From Euglena gracilis (Eukaryota > Euglenida > Euglenophyceae > Euglenales): DNA of 64,000 nt. The notes beneath the pieces are model-generated. The model made no database searches, had not been told where the DNA came from, and saw only the letters and a list, made by a program, of their open reading frames with translations. The position numbers and the translations under genes are program-made. The DNA lies in contig CP154955.1 in assembly GCA_039621445.1 (NCBI GenBank), forward strand, positions 42,927,540 to 42,991,539, written 5' to 3'. This document shows, piece after piece, positions 43,892 through 54,600 of the stretch (positions within the stretch are counted from its first letter, which is position 1; every line of letters starts with the position of its first letter).

Positions 43892-44536
43892 TTGAATGTG
43901 CTGGCTAGCTCTTCCACCCTTTTCTCATTTGCGGCGGAATCATTTCCAAAACAGAAGTTGTGTGCTAGGACACAGGGCAGTTTATTGATGGCTTCCTCGT
44001 TGGGGTGTTGGTCCTTCATGATTCTTTGCACTCTGTGGTCGTTCAGATCCTGAGCGCCGGTTGACTTCAGGATCCTCTTTGCCTGGGATATCTGGCAATC
44101 GTTGACCAGTTGCTGCACTCTGTGCAAGGTCGTTGGGTTTTCATTGTTCCTTCTTTTGCTTTGGCTTAGGGTTGACGGGGGTGGGGCGGAGTTTTTCTTC
44201 GGGTTCCACAGATCCTTCTAATTTTGAAATTTGATTCCCTCAGCTCTTGCAATTATTTGTTCCGCAATTTGGGATTGCTGTCACTGCCGCTCTTTTCCTG
44301 GGCTGGCTAGCACAATTTTGAGCCAGGCAACCAAAGTTGTGAGGCTTTCAAATGTGGGAAGTTCAAGTAGACCATTCAGTACATCTGGTTAAGTTTCAAC
44401 TGCCGATCGCCTTGCCTGTGTGCGTGTTCTGTCGAAGGTGGGCACGGTGGAGGGTAGGTCCGGTGGAGCTGATTGACTCAGGTGTGTTTCTTTTCTGTTC
44501 AGTAGAGCGTGAGAGAAGCTTTCCGTGGCCCTGTGA

Positions 44537-44725
44537 AGTGATGTTTGGTATGCTGCTTCCCATGAGAGGACCTGGAAGGTACACCTGTCCCCCAGTGGGC
44601 AAGTGAGCAAGGAGCTGTCGGAGCTTGAAGCAGCTGCAACGGGATTCTCTTCTACGTCTCCAAAGGACTACAAGTCGCCCTGGACCTTTTTCGACGTAAT
44701 TTGTATCCCCATTCCAGTTGTCTGA
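44537..44725 (+). other. Open plus-strand segment, unknown
   Basis: It is open for 62 codons between TGA stops, with SDVWYAASHERTWKVHLSPS and KELSELEAAATGFSSTSPKD, ending ICIPIPVV. It looks protein-like but has no start or clear splice site, and the minus strand is also open nearby. Low confidence. Confidence 0.25.
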
Positions 44726-44813
44726 GACAAACGGAGTTGTCTTTGTTTTTCTTCAATGTCTTCACAGGTCACGAGTGAACCTCGGCCTTGACAGTCTGCG
44801 CAGGTTCTGTTGG

Positions 44814-44818
44814 GTATG
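44814..44818. repeat. Target-site duplication, left (GTATG)
   Basis: Identical to 61378-61382. Five bases is usual for Ty3/gypsy. It shows both LTRs came from one insertion. Confidence 0.9.
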
Positions 44819-45133
44819 AGTGTACGTCTGATTCCCAATTCCCCTTTCCCAGTTCCCAAAAGCCTTCGCTTTCGCCTTGGCGCACCTACTTGGGAACTGA
44901 AAATCAGAGTAACAGAAAATCCCTTTTCCCACTTCCCAAGAAGCAAAGCACATAGCAATGCAGGGAGGACGGACTGGATAACCAAGTCCGGTCCGATGGA
45001 AAGGAAGGAAAAGGTATAAAGAAGAATACCACCTGTGGAGAGAGAAGGGGTACCCATTAGGAGATCCTAATAGGATCTGCTTCCATCCTAACTTCCTCAA
45101 CGGAAGGGGACAGAAGAATACGCCTGGTACACA
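44819..45133 (-). repeat. 3' LTR of the giant element
   Basis: The LTR is 315 bp; on the plus strand it begins AGTGTACGTCTG and ends CCTGGTACACA. Read on the element strand it starts TGTGTACC and ends GTACACT. It differs from the other LTR at nine positions, without indels. A perfect 17-base palindrome, AGATCCTAATAGGATCT, lies at 45062-45078 and is kept in the other LTR. I cannot place a promoter with confidence. Confidence 0.95.
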
Positions 45134-45143
45134 TCCCCCTCCC
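45134..45143 (-). promoter_or_regulatory. Polypurine tract (second-strand primer)
   Basis: On the element strand GGGAGGGGGA immediately precedes the 3' LTR, the expected position for the plus-strand DNA primer. Confidence 0.9.
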
Positions 45144-45957
45144 AGGGCTATGCCCGATTTCCCCTTTGGACCAGGCATTCTGGCCACAGGGATTTCGGAC
45201 ACAGACCTGGTCTGTGGGAGGTGCACCCTGGCGCATCCACAGGGGCCCTTTCCGTCGCACAGGGGTCCACTCCAAGGAGGGGGGACCGAAAGGAGGGGAC
45301 CCAAAAAGCCCAAAACGCGCAAAATGGTTTCACCTATTCTGCGGTGGCTTATGGTTATATAGTATATTATAGCCCATTGGGGAAAATGGGGCTGGCAGGT
45401 TTCCTTGCCAAGCAAACCCATCCACCCAGTTTGGGTGTGCCCAAGGCACTTGGGGTTGGGTCCATGGGCCTTCCAGGAAAACCCATGGGGAGGGTGTGGA
45501 AGGAGGGGGCCTCTGACCAGTCAAACCTGGGCAGGGTGCATGGCCAGTCAAACCGACCACGCAAAAGGAAATCCTACTCTACAAAACCAACTGCCGGCGA
45601 CAGCATTTGCCCCGGGAGGGAAAGTAGAGAGGAGTGGGGGGTTGGCTTAGTCCAGAAAAGTTGTGCTGTCTGGCAGCCTTAAGGCCTCAAACGGCCGAAA
45701 AGAAAAGAAAGGGAAAGGAAAAGAGGCCGTCGGCCCTGTGCGCTGCGTGTCGCACGCCCGCGAGAGGGGAGAGGGGAGAGGGGTGTGCATGCATGCGCAC
45801 GGAATCCTGCACATGGCAGCATCCCGGTGGGAACTTACTAGCGGCGAATACCGCAAAGGGTCTTCGAAGAGGTTGTTCGGGCGAATACACAAACAGGGTG
45901 TCAGGCGAATACCTGACGAGGGTGCTGAAAGACGCCACATTGGCGCTGACAGACACC
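45144..45957 (-). other. 3' untranslated region of the giant element
   Basis: Between the last extra ORF and the polypurine tract. Minus frames are short and plus-strand frames show no motif. GA-rich at 45700-45785. Confidence 0.5.
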
Positions 45958-47652
45958 TCACCTGCCTTTATCGGCTGGACGTTCGCGGACCTCACGCCAG
46001 TAGTCGTGTTGGGGGTCCCCTAATGGGTCCTCAACCAACTCCAGTTGACGTGGGGAACGCGGCGGAGCTGATTCACTCCGAATGGTGTTGAGCTCCGGAT
46101 CGTTGACATCAAAGGAAGGGGTCTCCCAGTCCTTGATCCAATTATCCGGCAGCTTCTCCCTGGTACGTTCAGCATGATGCTGAAGATACCGTTGGAGTTG
46201 CTCCCAGAAAATTCCGGGCAGCATCACCGGCCAGATGATGTAATTCATCCGGGGGTGATTCGCAGGCACCTGTGGGGGCATCCCCGGGGTCTGCTTGAAG
46301 TTGATGTCATACATCCACCTCGCTGTCCGAGCTCTTGCGGTATGGGGCCGTAATACAGCCGCCAACCAACCTCTGAAGTCCACCAAATCGTGTTCTTCAG
46401 GAGGCCACAGTGGCAAGGCGTATCCGCCATGCTGACGCTTGGAGAACAGGGGGTAAACCTGTGTCTCCCAGTCGCCATCAGTCCAGAGGTAAGGCATTCT
46501 TACCTTGGCGTGTTCCTCGATGGCGAGGCGTATCGCCCCAGCGTCGATCTGGAACTCACGGGCCATTCCCGTGTGGCGGTAGCTTTCTACCTTCCGGAAG
46601 TCGGAGTGCTTCAGGCGGCCTTCCACCTGTTTGTACTCCTTCTTCCACTTCTCCAGTGTCTCCCAGTGCTGAGGGACAACGGTGGTGACTGCTCCATCAG
46701 CAGTCTGCACGAACTTGGCCCCTATACAGTTGATGCACAAGGCAGGGATATCCCTGTCGTGAGCATTCTCACTGTAAGAGTAGTTCAAGCTGTGCTTCCA
46801 GGCGTTCAGGCACTTGCCACATACGAGCGCCACACAGTTCGGCACATATGCCCTGTGATGGAACCACGAGGATTGCACCTGCCGCTTGCACACATGCACA
46901 AGCGGTTGGTTATGCCGCACATGGTGGCATACGGTGCACGTCCAGGCAAAGGACGTGCCGTGCTGGAAATCCAACACGCAGTCCTCACCAAAGTACTGTG
47001 CCAGTACTCTGGGTGAGCGCCTTTTCCGGAATGTCCAGGTGTGTTCCGGGACATAGTGGAAAGGTTCTCCTCGGACGAAGAGGGGCTGAATCCATCGATT
47101 CAGTGACCCTTTCTGGTGCCTAATAGCAGCCAGTTTCTTCGTCCTCTCTTCCACGGTGCCTAGTCTGGTCAGGATATCCTGAGTCCAGAGCAGGGCATCC
47201 GCAGATACATGAGGTGAAGCAGGTTCATCCTGCTCCTCATCCGTCGATCCGGCGGAAGATTGGGCCTGTCTGCCACGAGCCTTACCTTTCGGTTTGCTCT
47301 GGCCGTACCCGGACGATGCAACGGCCGAATAGTCGTGCATTGTCGTAGGGCCTTTCGGCTGTCCGCCAGTCTGACCTCCAGCGCCACCTTTCGGTGGTGG
47401 TTTCCCATCACCGCCTTTTGGCAGGGGGCTTACAGGGTGCAGCACCCGGTTTGCCTCCTTTCGGCTTCGCACTCCCGGAATCAGGAGGCGACGCCTGCGG
47501 CTTACTCCTGGTATCAGGAGCCGATGGTGCCGGAGTAGACGTTTGTCGTCTGGGCGAAGCGGGCATACTGACCACTGGGTCGCGCATGACGCTCCGAGGG
47601 GTCTGCACACGTTCCTGGGGTTGTTCAGCCGGCCGTCGCCGAGCACGTTCAT
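45958..47652 (-). CDS. Extra ORF, Cys/His-cluster protein of the giant element
   Basis: Frame of 564 codons. The first ~80 residues as written are probably out of frame, because the preceding frame (128 codons from 47794) reads better to about 47440. From about residue 78 it has KGG repeats (PLPKGGDGKPPPKGG). Residues ~239-309 hold CTVCHH, HVCK, HHR, CVALVCGKC and CINC: four Cys pairs or singles with His between them, a likely zinc-binding domain. A Trp/Tyr-rich region follows (KVRMPYLWTDGDWETQVY, RMNYIIWPVMLPGIFWEQL). I do not recognise the family. Its position would suit env, but there is no signal peptide or membrane span. Confidence 0.7.
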   Translation of the reverse strand: MNVLGDGRLNNPRNVCRPLGASCATQWSVCPLRPDDKRLLRHHRLLIPGVSRRRRLLIPGVRSRKEANRVLHPVSPLPKGGDGKPPPKGGAGGQTGGQPKGPTTMHDYSAVASSGYGQSKPKGKARGRQAQSSAGSTDEEQDEPASPHVSADALLWTQDILTRLGTVEERTKKLAAIRHQKGSLNRWIQPLFVRGEPFHYVPEHTWTFRKRRSPRVLAQYFGEDCVLDFQHGTSFAWTCTVCHHVRHNQPLVHVCKRQVQSSWFHHRAYVPNCVALVCGKCLNAWKHSLNYSYSENAHDRDIPALCINCIGAKFVQTADGAVTTVVPQHWETLEKWKKEYKQVEGRLKHSDFRKVESYRHTGMAREFQIDAGAIRLAIEEHAKVRMPYLWTDGDWETQVYPLFSKRQHGGYALPLWPPEEHDLVDFRGWLAAVLRPHTARARTARWMYDINFKQTPGMPPQVPANHPRMNYIIWPVMLPGIFWEQLQRYLQHHAERTREKLPDNWIKDWETPSFDVNDPELNTIRSESAPPRSPRQLELVEDPLGDPQHDYWREVRERPADKGR

Positions 47653-50587
47653 CCTGTCCGACAGGGCGTGGCACTGTGTTCGTCACCGGAATCGGTGCTT
47701 CCACAGGCGCTGGCACTCCCAGAAACTCTGCCATTGTCCTCGGGACGGCAGGGACCCTGCGCGGTGTCGGTGGTCGTGGGGGTATCTCCTCCACTTACCT
47801 TTCGACATCCGGTCTAGGAGGTTGATCCTCCACAACCGTTGGCGCAGGTGCTACAAGAGCTTGATCCTCCGATGTAGCCGGTGCGACAAATGGCTCTTTC
47901 GGCTGGGGTTCATCCCCTGATGGTGGTTGCACTACTGCCGGAGATGGGGGTGAGGGAACGCCGACATCTGGCGTCTCCACGACCTCGGCGGCGGAGCTTG
48001 ATGCTACGCTTCCACCTCGTGGCGTTAGTGCAGCAGCCACGGCAGTAATGCCGGTGACTACGGCGCCGAGCACACCGCCTCCTAATGAGGTGCGTGCTGC
48101 AGGGCTGGTAGGTTCTTCGAGGATATCCTCGACGACCATACCAGTCACCTCGGCTGAAGGCTCAGCTGTTGGAACAGGCGTAGCAGCCACAGGTATATCC
48201 CCTGCGGCTGCTTCGTCTGGCCTAGGCTGTGCCAGAGAAGGCAGAGCAGCGTAGAGGACATCCTCCACGTTCTCACCTACCTCCTCAGGAAGTTCCTGGT
48301 CTCCACCTACCGGTGGACAGACGGAAGCCGCCGCGGGAGCCGGGGAAACTGATCGTTCCCCTGCTGCTCGCGGGGCAGAGACGAAGGATACAGCCGTTCC
48401 TGTCGGAGACGGCGACGCTGCCTCCAGAATGGTGACGGAGTGGCTACGGTCGCGTTCCTGCCGCGGATTCGCGGTGGTGGAAGCGACTGACACCTCCCGT
48501 CAACTTCGCGCCAGAGGTTCATCGTCTGGGGCGATGAAGGCGCGCAGATCCTCGGGCGAACGAGGATCGTCGGGGTGCCATCGGCATCCCTGAGCGTCCG
48601 CCAGCCTGTAAAAGGCCAGCGTACTGCTGCTGGCGCTGTTGGGCCAGGGTGGCGGCCATGATGGCTGCACCCAGGCGTTGGCAGGCCTGTTCGGGCCCAG
48701 GAAGCCGTGGTAACGCGTGTCTTCCCAGACCTCGAAAAAGCCCTCCTCGAACTCCTGAACGCAAGCCAGAATATGCATACGCTGTTCGAGGATGGCCTTC
48801 GGGTGACACATCAGCGGGAGGAATACCTCCCGGTCGAGGGTGCTGCCAAACTGTCGCCGCAAATGTTCCTCTAGGCTGATATCAGCCAGGTGCCAGTTGG
48901 GGCGCAGGTGGCCGAGAATGCGACGACGAGGTCTCTCGATGGCGTCACCGTAATCCGGTGGCAGGCTTTCCATACCAGGCCTATCGTCCTGGGGGTCACG
49001 GAGATGTATATACACTACCATGACATAGGTGGTCCAGGCTCGCCACCAGAACTGCTGCAGCATCAAAATACGCTGCTTGTGGACGCGGCGACTTTTGCCC
49101 TGGACATCCGGGGCGTCGCGGCACACATGCATAAGCATGCGGCGTCCCATCTCCAGGCCCGGGTTATCCAGAGGCGGTGGAGGACTTCCGCGCACGCCGA
49201 ATCCCCAGAAGTCGACAGGAAATTACGGCCGGCAGTACTTACAGCAGAGGTCATACCTCTGCGGGTAAGCCAGGGAAACACGCTTAACGCGGAAGGTGGA
49301 GCCGTAATGGCTCACCAGCCACACCTGGAGGTTGTTGCACCACAACACCTCGATCAGGCGTTCGATGTCGGGGTGTAGTGGGTAGAATTCACACTGCACG
49401 CCGAGGGGTCCGACTGTATGAATACAGTCGAAGACTGCCTTCAGCCTTCGGGCCAACACACGCTGGTCCCTAAAACCCAACTGGTGCAGGTAACTGCGAC
49501 CAGTGGAGTCGCTGAAGAGACTCCAGTTCTGGCAGGGGTATCCCAGCCAAAACCAGAGCTCCCAGAAACCTGGCTGGGCATCCAGCAAAGGTCTGCCACC
49601 TTCACCTTCGAAGGCGTACAGATCTACTCCGTAATGGAATAGTCTGACTCGGTTCTCGGTGTGGCGTAATACCACATCGATGACTGCTTGTGGAGGGGTG
49701 ACCGGGCGGTTTCCTGCAACATGGTAATCATGCTGCATTCGCCAGCCTTCGTCCTCCAGCTCCTCCTTGAACCTGAGCATATGCTCCAAGTCCGAGAGGA
49801 CTTCTGCTGGTTCTTCTTCCTCCTCACGTGCTGTTCCCTTACCTTTACCCTCAACCTTCCCTTTGCCGGCCACGCCTTTGCCTTCTCCCTTGCCTTTGTC
49901 CTTTCCCGTCTGGCGAATACCAGAGGGTCGGGTGCTCGGTGCCGCCGGAGTCGGTTCGGTTCCTTCCCATTCCATCTTTGTGGAGGGACCTGGCCGCTCC
50001 ACTGCACGTGGCGGTGATGGCGTGGCTGGGCGTTGGCTAGGAGTCTGGCGTGGGCTTGGCTTCGACGCAGGGGGTCGCGGCTCCTTCCATACCGGTGGGA
50101 TTGGCGGTGGCATTGCGGCAACAGGACGGCTCATCGCCACCTGTGCCTCTGCCGGTGGTCGTCCAGCTGGGGTATCCTGGCTGGCTTCCACTTGCATCGC
50201 CACACCGCCTTCCGCGTCCCGTGGGCTGGGTCGCCTGGGTTGTGGGGTAAGGTTCTCCGTAGTCCTGTCGCGCTTCAGGGTGGCAGGTAATACTGCCACA
50301 CCTGGGCTCACCGGGTAATACCGGGGTTGCCACCCGTAGTTGCGGCTGGTACGGATGGTAGGGGGTGTATCCACGGCCCTGAAGGGCAGCCAGAGAGGTG
50401 TAATACCTCGTCCGGTGCTCTTCAGACGCGAATAATGGCTCCTGCAGGAAGTGCCGAGCAAGCTCATCCTGCTCGGTTCCCGGAGGTGCCATGTGATAGT
50501 AGGGAGTCTCCTGCCGACGGGGGATATCCCCAGTCTGGACAGGAGCTGCACTGGGCGGTCGGGCTGCCTCACGGTGGGGAGGTTCAT
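47408..50587 (-). pseudogene. Extra ORF, long frame interrupted by three stops
   Basis: One reading frame stays open from 50587 to 47408 apart from TAA at 49223, TGA at 48500 and TAA at 47795. From N to C: a Pro-rich linker; KDKGKGEGKG and KVEGKGKGTA (Lys/Gly repeat, residues ~229-252); an acidic helix with EEEEEPAEVLSDLEHMLRF; then a compact domain with NRVRLFHYGVDLYAFEG, FWELWFWLGYPCQNWSLFS and DLCCKYC. After the first stop come LMLQQFWWRAWTTYVMVVYI and CHPKAILEQRMHILACVQEF, then a Pro/Ala/Val-rich disordered part. GTAAGT lies at the first stop region and exactly at the third (AAAG/GTAAGT), so splicing is possible. Family unknown. Confidence 0.65.
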
Positions 50588-51449
50588 CCTCCACCACTAT
50601 GGGCTCCGCCTGCCTCCGTGGCTCAACGCCAGGGACAGGGGCGACCGGTGATGCCTGAGGCATCCAGTGCATGAACATGTGTTGGACGTATGCCTCAGGG
50701 GGCACGTCCGACTGTCCGGCTGGGAGCACGCGTGCGCCGCGCGGGTAATCCGCGTGCGTCGCGTACCGCGAGAGAAATTGCTCCGCTGGCGGCTCGCGCG
50801 GCGGCATTCGCTGCGGCGAGGGCGGGCGAGCAAAAATTTTCGTCATCCCAGGTGGGACATGCACAGCCTCACCTACCGGTGGGGGCGTGTGCTCACGCAT
50901 ATGCACGGTGTGAGATCCCACCGGCGTCTGCGTTTGCAGCATGGGCGGCACATACACGCCCAGGTCCATCATGGTCTCGCCGGGTTCGAAGCCGAAATCG
51001 GCTGCGGACGAGAAGTACCGTCTCCCCGTCATCAGGGCTTGACCGCAGGGACACCACTGAGCCACAGGGGTGTTCGCTACCACCAACAACTGAGCACAGT
51101 ATGCATCCCAAAGGGTTTGCATAAAGGGATCCGTTGGGGGGTGTGCGCACATACGCATCGCCCGCTCCCACGTCTCCGTAGTGCGGAAGATCATCTCTCC
51201 CGCATACGGGGGCAAGCGCGATCTGCGCTGCGCTGGTGGCTGAGGTGCCGGCTGCTGGACGGCAGATGGATCTGGTACCGCATATGCGGACCGGCTGCTG
51301 GTAGCCGCGGCTAATACCGGGGCTGCAACCCTTTCAGCATGTGGGGCAACCGGAATCGGGGTCTCAGCATACTGAGGGTACTGGGGGTATGACGCGCCAG
51401 AAGGCTGCGGCCATGGTGGACCTGGTCCAGGTCCGCGCCCAGGCAGCAT
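50037..51449 (-). CDS. Extra ORF following integrase, Pro-rich with a central domain
   Basis: The frame starts MLPGRGPGPGPPWPQ at 51449, 198 bp after the pol stop. After a Pro/Ala-rich N-terminus there is a more ordered part: GEMIFRTTETWERAMRM, FMQTLWDAYCAQLLVVANTP and WCPCGQALMTGRRYF. More Pro-rich sequence follows. From about 50340 the next frame (+1) reads more naturally, so the true protein probably passes into the 50587-47408 frame by a frameshift. The last ~100 residues of this frame are doubtful. No known domain. It might be structural or virion-associated, by position only. Confidence 0.65.
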   Translation of the reverse strand: MLPGRGPGPGPPWPQPSGASYPQYPQYAETPIPVAPHAERVAAPVLAAATSSRSAYAVPDPSAVQQPAPQPPAQRRSRLPPYAGEMIFRTTETWERAMRMCAHPPTDPFMQTLWDAYCAQLLVVANTPVAQWCPCGQALMTGRRYFSSAADFGFEPGETMMDLGVYVPPMLQTQTPVGSHTVHMREHTPPPVGEAVHVPPGMTKIFARPPSPQRMPPREPPAEQFLSRYATHADYPRGARVLPAGQSDVPPEAYVQHMFMHWMPQASPVAPVPGVEPRRQAEPIVVEDEPPHREAARPPSAAPVQTGDIPRRQETPYYHMAPPGTEQDELARHFLQEPLFASEEHRTRYYTSLAALQGRGYTPYHPYQPQLRVATPVLPGEPRCGSITCHPEARQDYGEPYPTTQATQPTGRGRRCGDASGSQPGYPSWTTTGRGTGGDEPSCCRNATANPTGMEGAATPCVEAKPTPDS

Positions 51450-51647
51450 GATGCTACCCGAACGACGACGACAACTAAGGGTAACCTTGTTGTCAGTCGC
51501 TTTGAGTGCTGGTGCACTGAAAAAGCAAGGCTTCTGTCTTAATCAAAAACTCTGCGAGAAAGATAGAGAAATAAGGAAGTGCAGGGGGGGGGGTATAAAC
51601 GCGAAACATTCACATAAAGCACACACATTCTCCAAAACGAAATCGTT

Positions 51648-54600
51648 TCAGAAAGTGTTTATGTTTATGTCTATGTTATTGCGCTTGTTCCACAGCTTCC
51701 AATCCTGCTGGATATATCCAACAAAACTGGATGCTGGCTCCCAAGTGTCCTCCTCTGGCCCATACCCTTTCCAGCGAACTTTCCAGTAGTGCACACCGGT
51801 GCCTGTGTCGACCTTGTGGTCTATTATCTTATCGACCACAAAGTCGTCCGTTTGAGGTAATCTGGAACGGGGCTTGAAATATAAGCAGGGGATAGCTTTT
51901 CCGTCTGGGGGGCTTAGGTACGGTTTGAAGTCGTCCATATGGACGTCCTCAATCCCGTTGGGCAAGGCAACTTTATATCGCCCGCTACTACCTGACCTTA
52001 CCAAAATTTCGCATGGGCCGAGCCAAAGAAGATCTAGCTTGGAAGATTGCATGCGGGTGCGGTTATTCCGTACCCACACGCGGTCACCTGGACTATACAC
52101 AGGTGTGTTGAAGTTTTGTAAAAACAATTTCCGTTTGTTGGAATGAATTTCTGTGATACGTGATTGGACTGCAGAGCGGAGTGATTCCACTTCTGCAAAC
52201 CACGTTTCACAGCTGACGCCACTTCGGGCGGGTCTCTCCGAGGGGATATCCCCTATGGCCGGAGGGTCTCGTCCGAAAACAATTTTGTACGGTGAGTGTG
52301 GTAATACCAACCCTGGCAAGGTATTGATGTTCAATAAACACCAATGAAGAACGGATAACCAATTCTTACTCGAGTCAGCCAGTGAAAGGCGAAGCATATT
52401 GACAACGGATTTCACGGCTACCTCGGCTCCACCATTGCCTTTCGGGCGGTATATACTGGAAAAATGCTGCTCAATGCCGGGTAAACCGCACAAAGTTGTG
52501 AAAAATTGCGAAGAGATCAAGTGATCTTGACCACTCACGATTTCGTTTGGTAAACCAATTAAGCAGATACATTTCTCCAGGAATATGGATTCCAAAATTT
52601 GGGCTGTTTACCCTGCCTTCCGGCATGGAATGCTTACTATGTACCCACTCAGCCGGCAGACGACAACAAAAACGTAATCGTAAATTTTGTCATCTGCTCC
52701 TTTGCAAGGTTCAAGTTCGAGAAAATCCATGCAGAGGGACGTAAAAATGTCTGGTGGTACGGGGAAAAAGTCCATCGTACCAGGGGGGGTACCTCTGCGC
52801 GGTTTCACAGCCTGACAAATTTGGCACCGTTGGAAAATTCACAAACAGCACGAATATAAATCTTTTTCACTCAGGGTTGTGCAATATCTGCGACCCACTA
52901 GTGAGAGAAGTTTGGGGGCCCCAGGGTGACCATGGTTGTGATAGCTCAAAATCACATCATCAACCAGGTCTTGGGGTATACAATATTTATAACCAGAATC
53001 ATTCCGGAAAATAAGCCGCAATGGTGATAGAGAGTAATTCTCTATGTATTCACCATTACGAAGTCGATTCACAATGGTACTGTATATAGGGTCACGCGAA
53101 TAATCCCATTCGCGGAAAAATAGGGGGGTAGGAGTTTCCGTACGCGTAATGCGACGGGGTCCGGCAGTGCGTCCACGCCGGCGCCTTCCACGCAATGGTG
53201 AAATGGCGATGCTGCGATACACCCGGGAAACCGGTAGTGAATCGAGCATGTTGTCCGCAGCGTCAGATCGACGTGCGAACTGGTCAGCCTCATGGCTGCC
53301 ATGGAAAGTCGCATCACCCTCATCCGGGTTCCCAGGATAATACCAGGGGGCTCGGCTGAGAGGATCCGCAACTTTTTGCGTGTAACCTGGGATATAGATA
53401 ACCACCAGGTTAAACTGGCTCAAGAACTCATGCCATCGGCATCTTCTGCACACTGATGACATGGCCTTGTTTAGGTCCTCGGTATACCAGTGTTAAAGGC
53501 TCTCATGATCCGTCAACACAAGTATCTGGACCAAGCTGCTGGCTATCCAGCTGCGGAATTTCTGGAGAATAAGCACAATGGCATATGTCACCTGTTCGCG
53601 AATGCTCCATTTAACCTGTCCTTTCCCGTTGTTGCCGTGTAGCTTCCTGCTAAAGAAAGCCACAGGTCGGAGTTCATTCGCCGCATTATGCTGGCTAAGA
53701 ACCCCGCCAACAGCGTAATCGCTGCTGTCGACCTCCAGGACATACGGTTTGTATGGATCCGCGATATCGAGAACCACGTTCTCGAGGAGCAAGTCCTTTA
53801 TTTTATTCAAGGCCTCGCGCATTTTGTCATCACAAATGACTTTTGCGTTATCGGGTGTCCGATTTTTAAGTTGTCTGGTTAGGGGTACCGCAATTTTCGG
53901 GAAATCTTTCATGTAAATCGCGTAATATTGGGCTAATCCCAAAACTCCCTTTAACTGCGTTAAGGTCTTAATGACCTCAGGAGTCCATTTCTTAATGGCC
54001 TCCATCTTACTGGGTGCGGCTTTGCGCTGCCCGTTGCTCAGGATGTGTCCGCAAAACTTAATAATTTTGCGAAACAGGTGCATTTTAGAACCCTTCACAA
54101 AAAGCAAATGCTTTTTGAACGCGTATAATACCGCCCGCACATCGCGATAATGCGGTTCGAGGATATCCTCGCCCGATTTCGTGGATGGCGGTTGGGTTCC
54201 CACCAGTACATCATCGATGTACACCAGAGCAAACGGTAAATCGCGCAAAACCCAATGCATCATGCGTTGAAACATGGCTGGGCCATTCTTAACACCCATG
54301 GGGAGCACCGTCCATTGGTACACACCCTTGGATGTCACGAATGCCGTATACGGTTGCGAATCAGGATTCAAATGCATCTGATGGAAACCGTCTTCCAGAT
54401 CAAAGATTGACCACAACCGGTTATCCGATTGCTTGGTGATCAAATCCTCGATCAGCGGTAACGGGAAGGGGTCATCCTTCGTTTGGCAGTTCAAGTACCG
54501 GTAATCCAGCACTAGTCTCCACTTCTTCTGACTAGACTGGTCAGCGGGTTTGGGCACCACAAAAGCTTGTGATGTCCACTCGCTCTTGGAAGGGATAATC

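Larger units (their letters stand above)
41285..44127 (-). mobile_element. Decayed non-LTR retrotransposon with restriction-like endonuclease
   Basis: In minus-strand order: an N-terminal helical region (44127-43852, RILKSTGAQDLND), an RT with many frameshifts (43891-42500), a Cys-rich segment (about 42200-42110) and a C-terminal endonuclease-like domain (42070-41285). This order (RT, then zinc-binding, then a C-terminal endonuclease with RPADV) matches a non-LTR family known from algae, plants and animals. The 5' end is missing or unrecognised. No poly-A tail or target duplication seen. Confidence 0.7.

Noticed and set aside
44668-45421. Minus-strand frames passing through the 3' LTR
   Set aside because: They mix flanking sequence, LTR and 3' UTR. 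Similar frames at the other LTR show they come from the repeat.
46390-47016. 208-codon plus-strand frame
   Set aside because: Lies opposite the Cys/His-cluster ORF and has no motif; antisense shadow.
50667-51314. 215-codon plus-strand frame
   Set aside because: Antisense shadow of the first extra ORF, rich in Arg and His from reversed Pro and Ala codons.
51449-51647. In-frame fusion of pol to the first extra ORF
   Set aside because: The frames agree, but the 198-bp gap contains stops and the chromodomain end is natural, so I treat them as separate.
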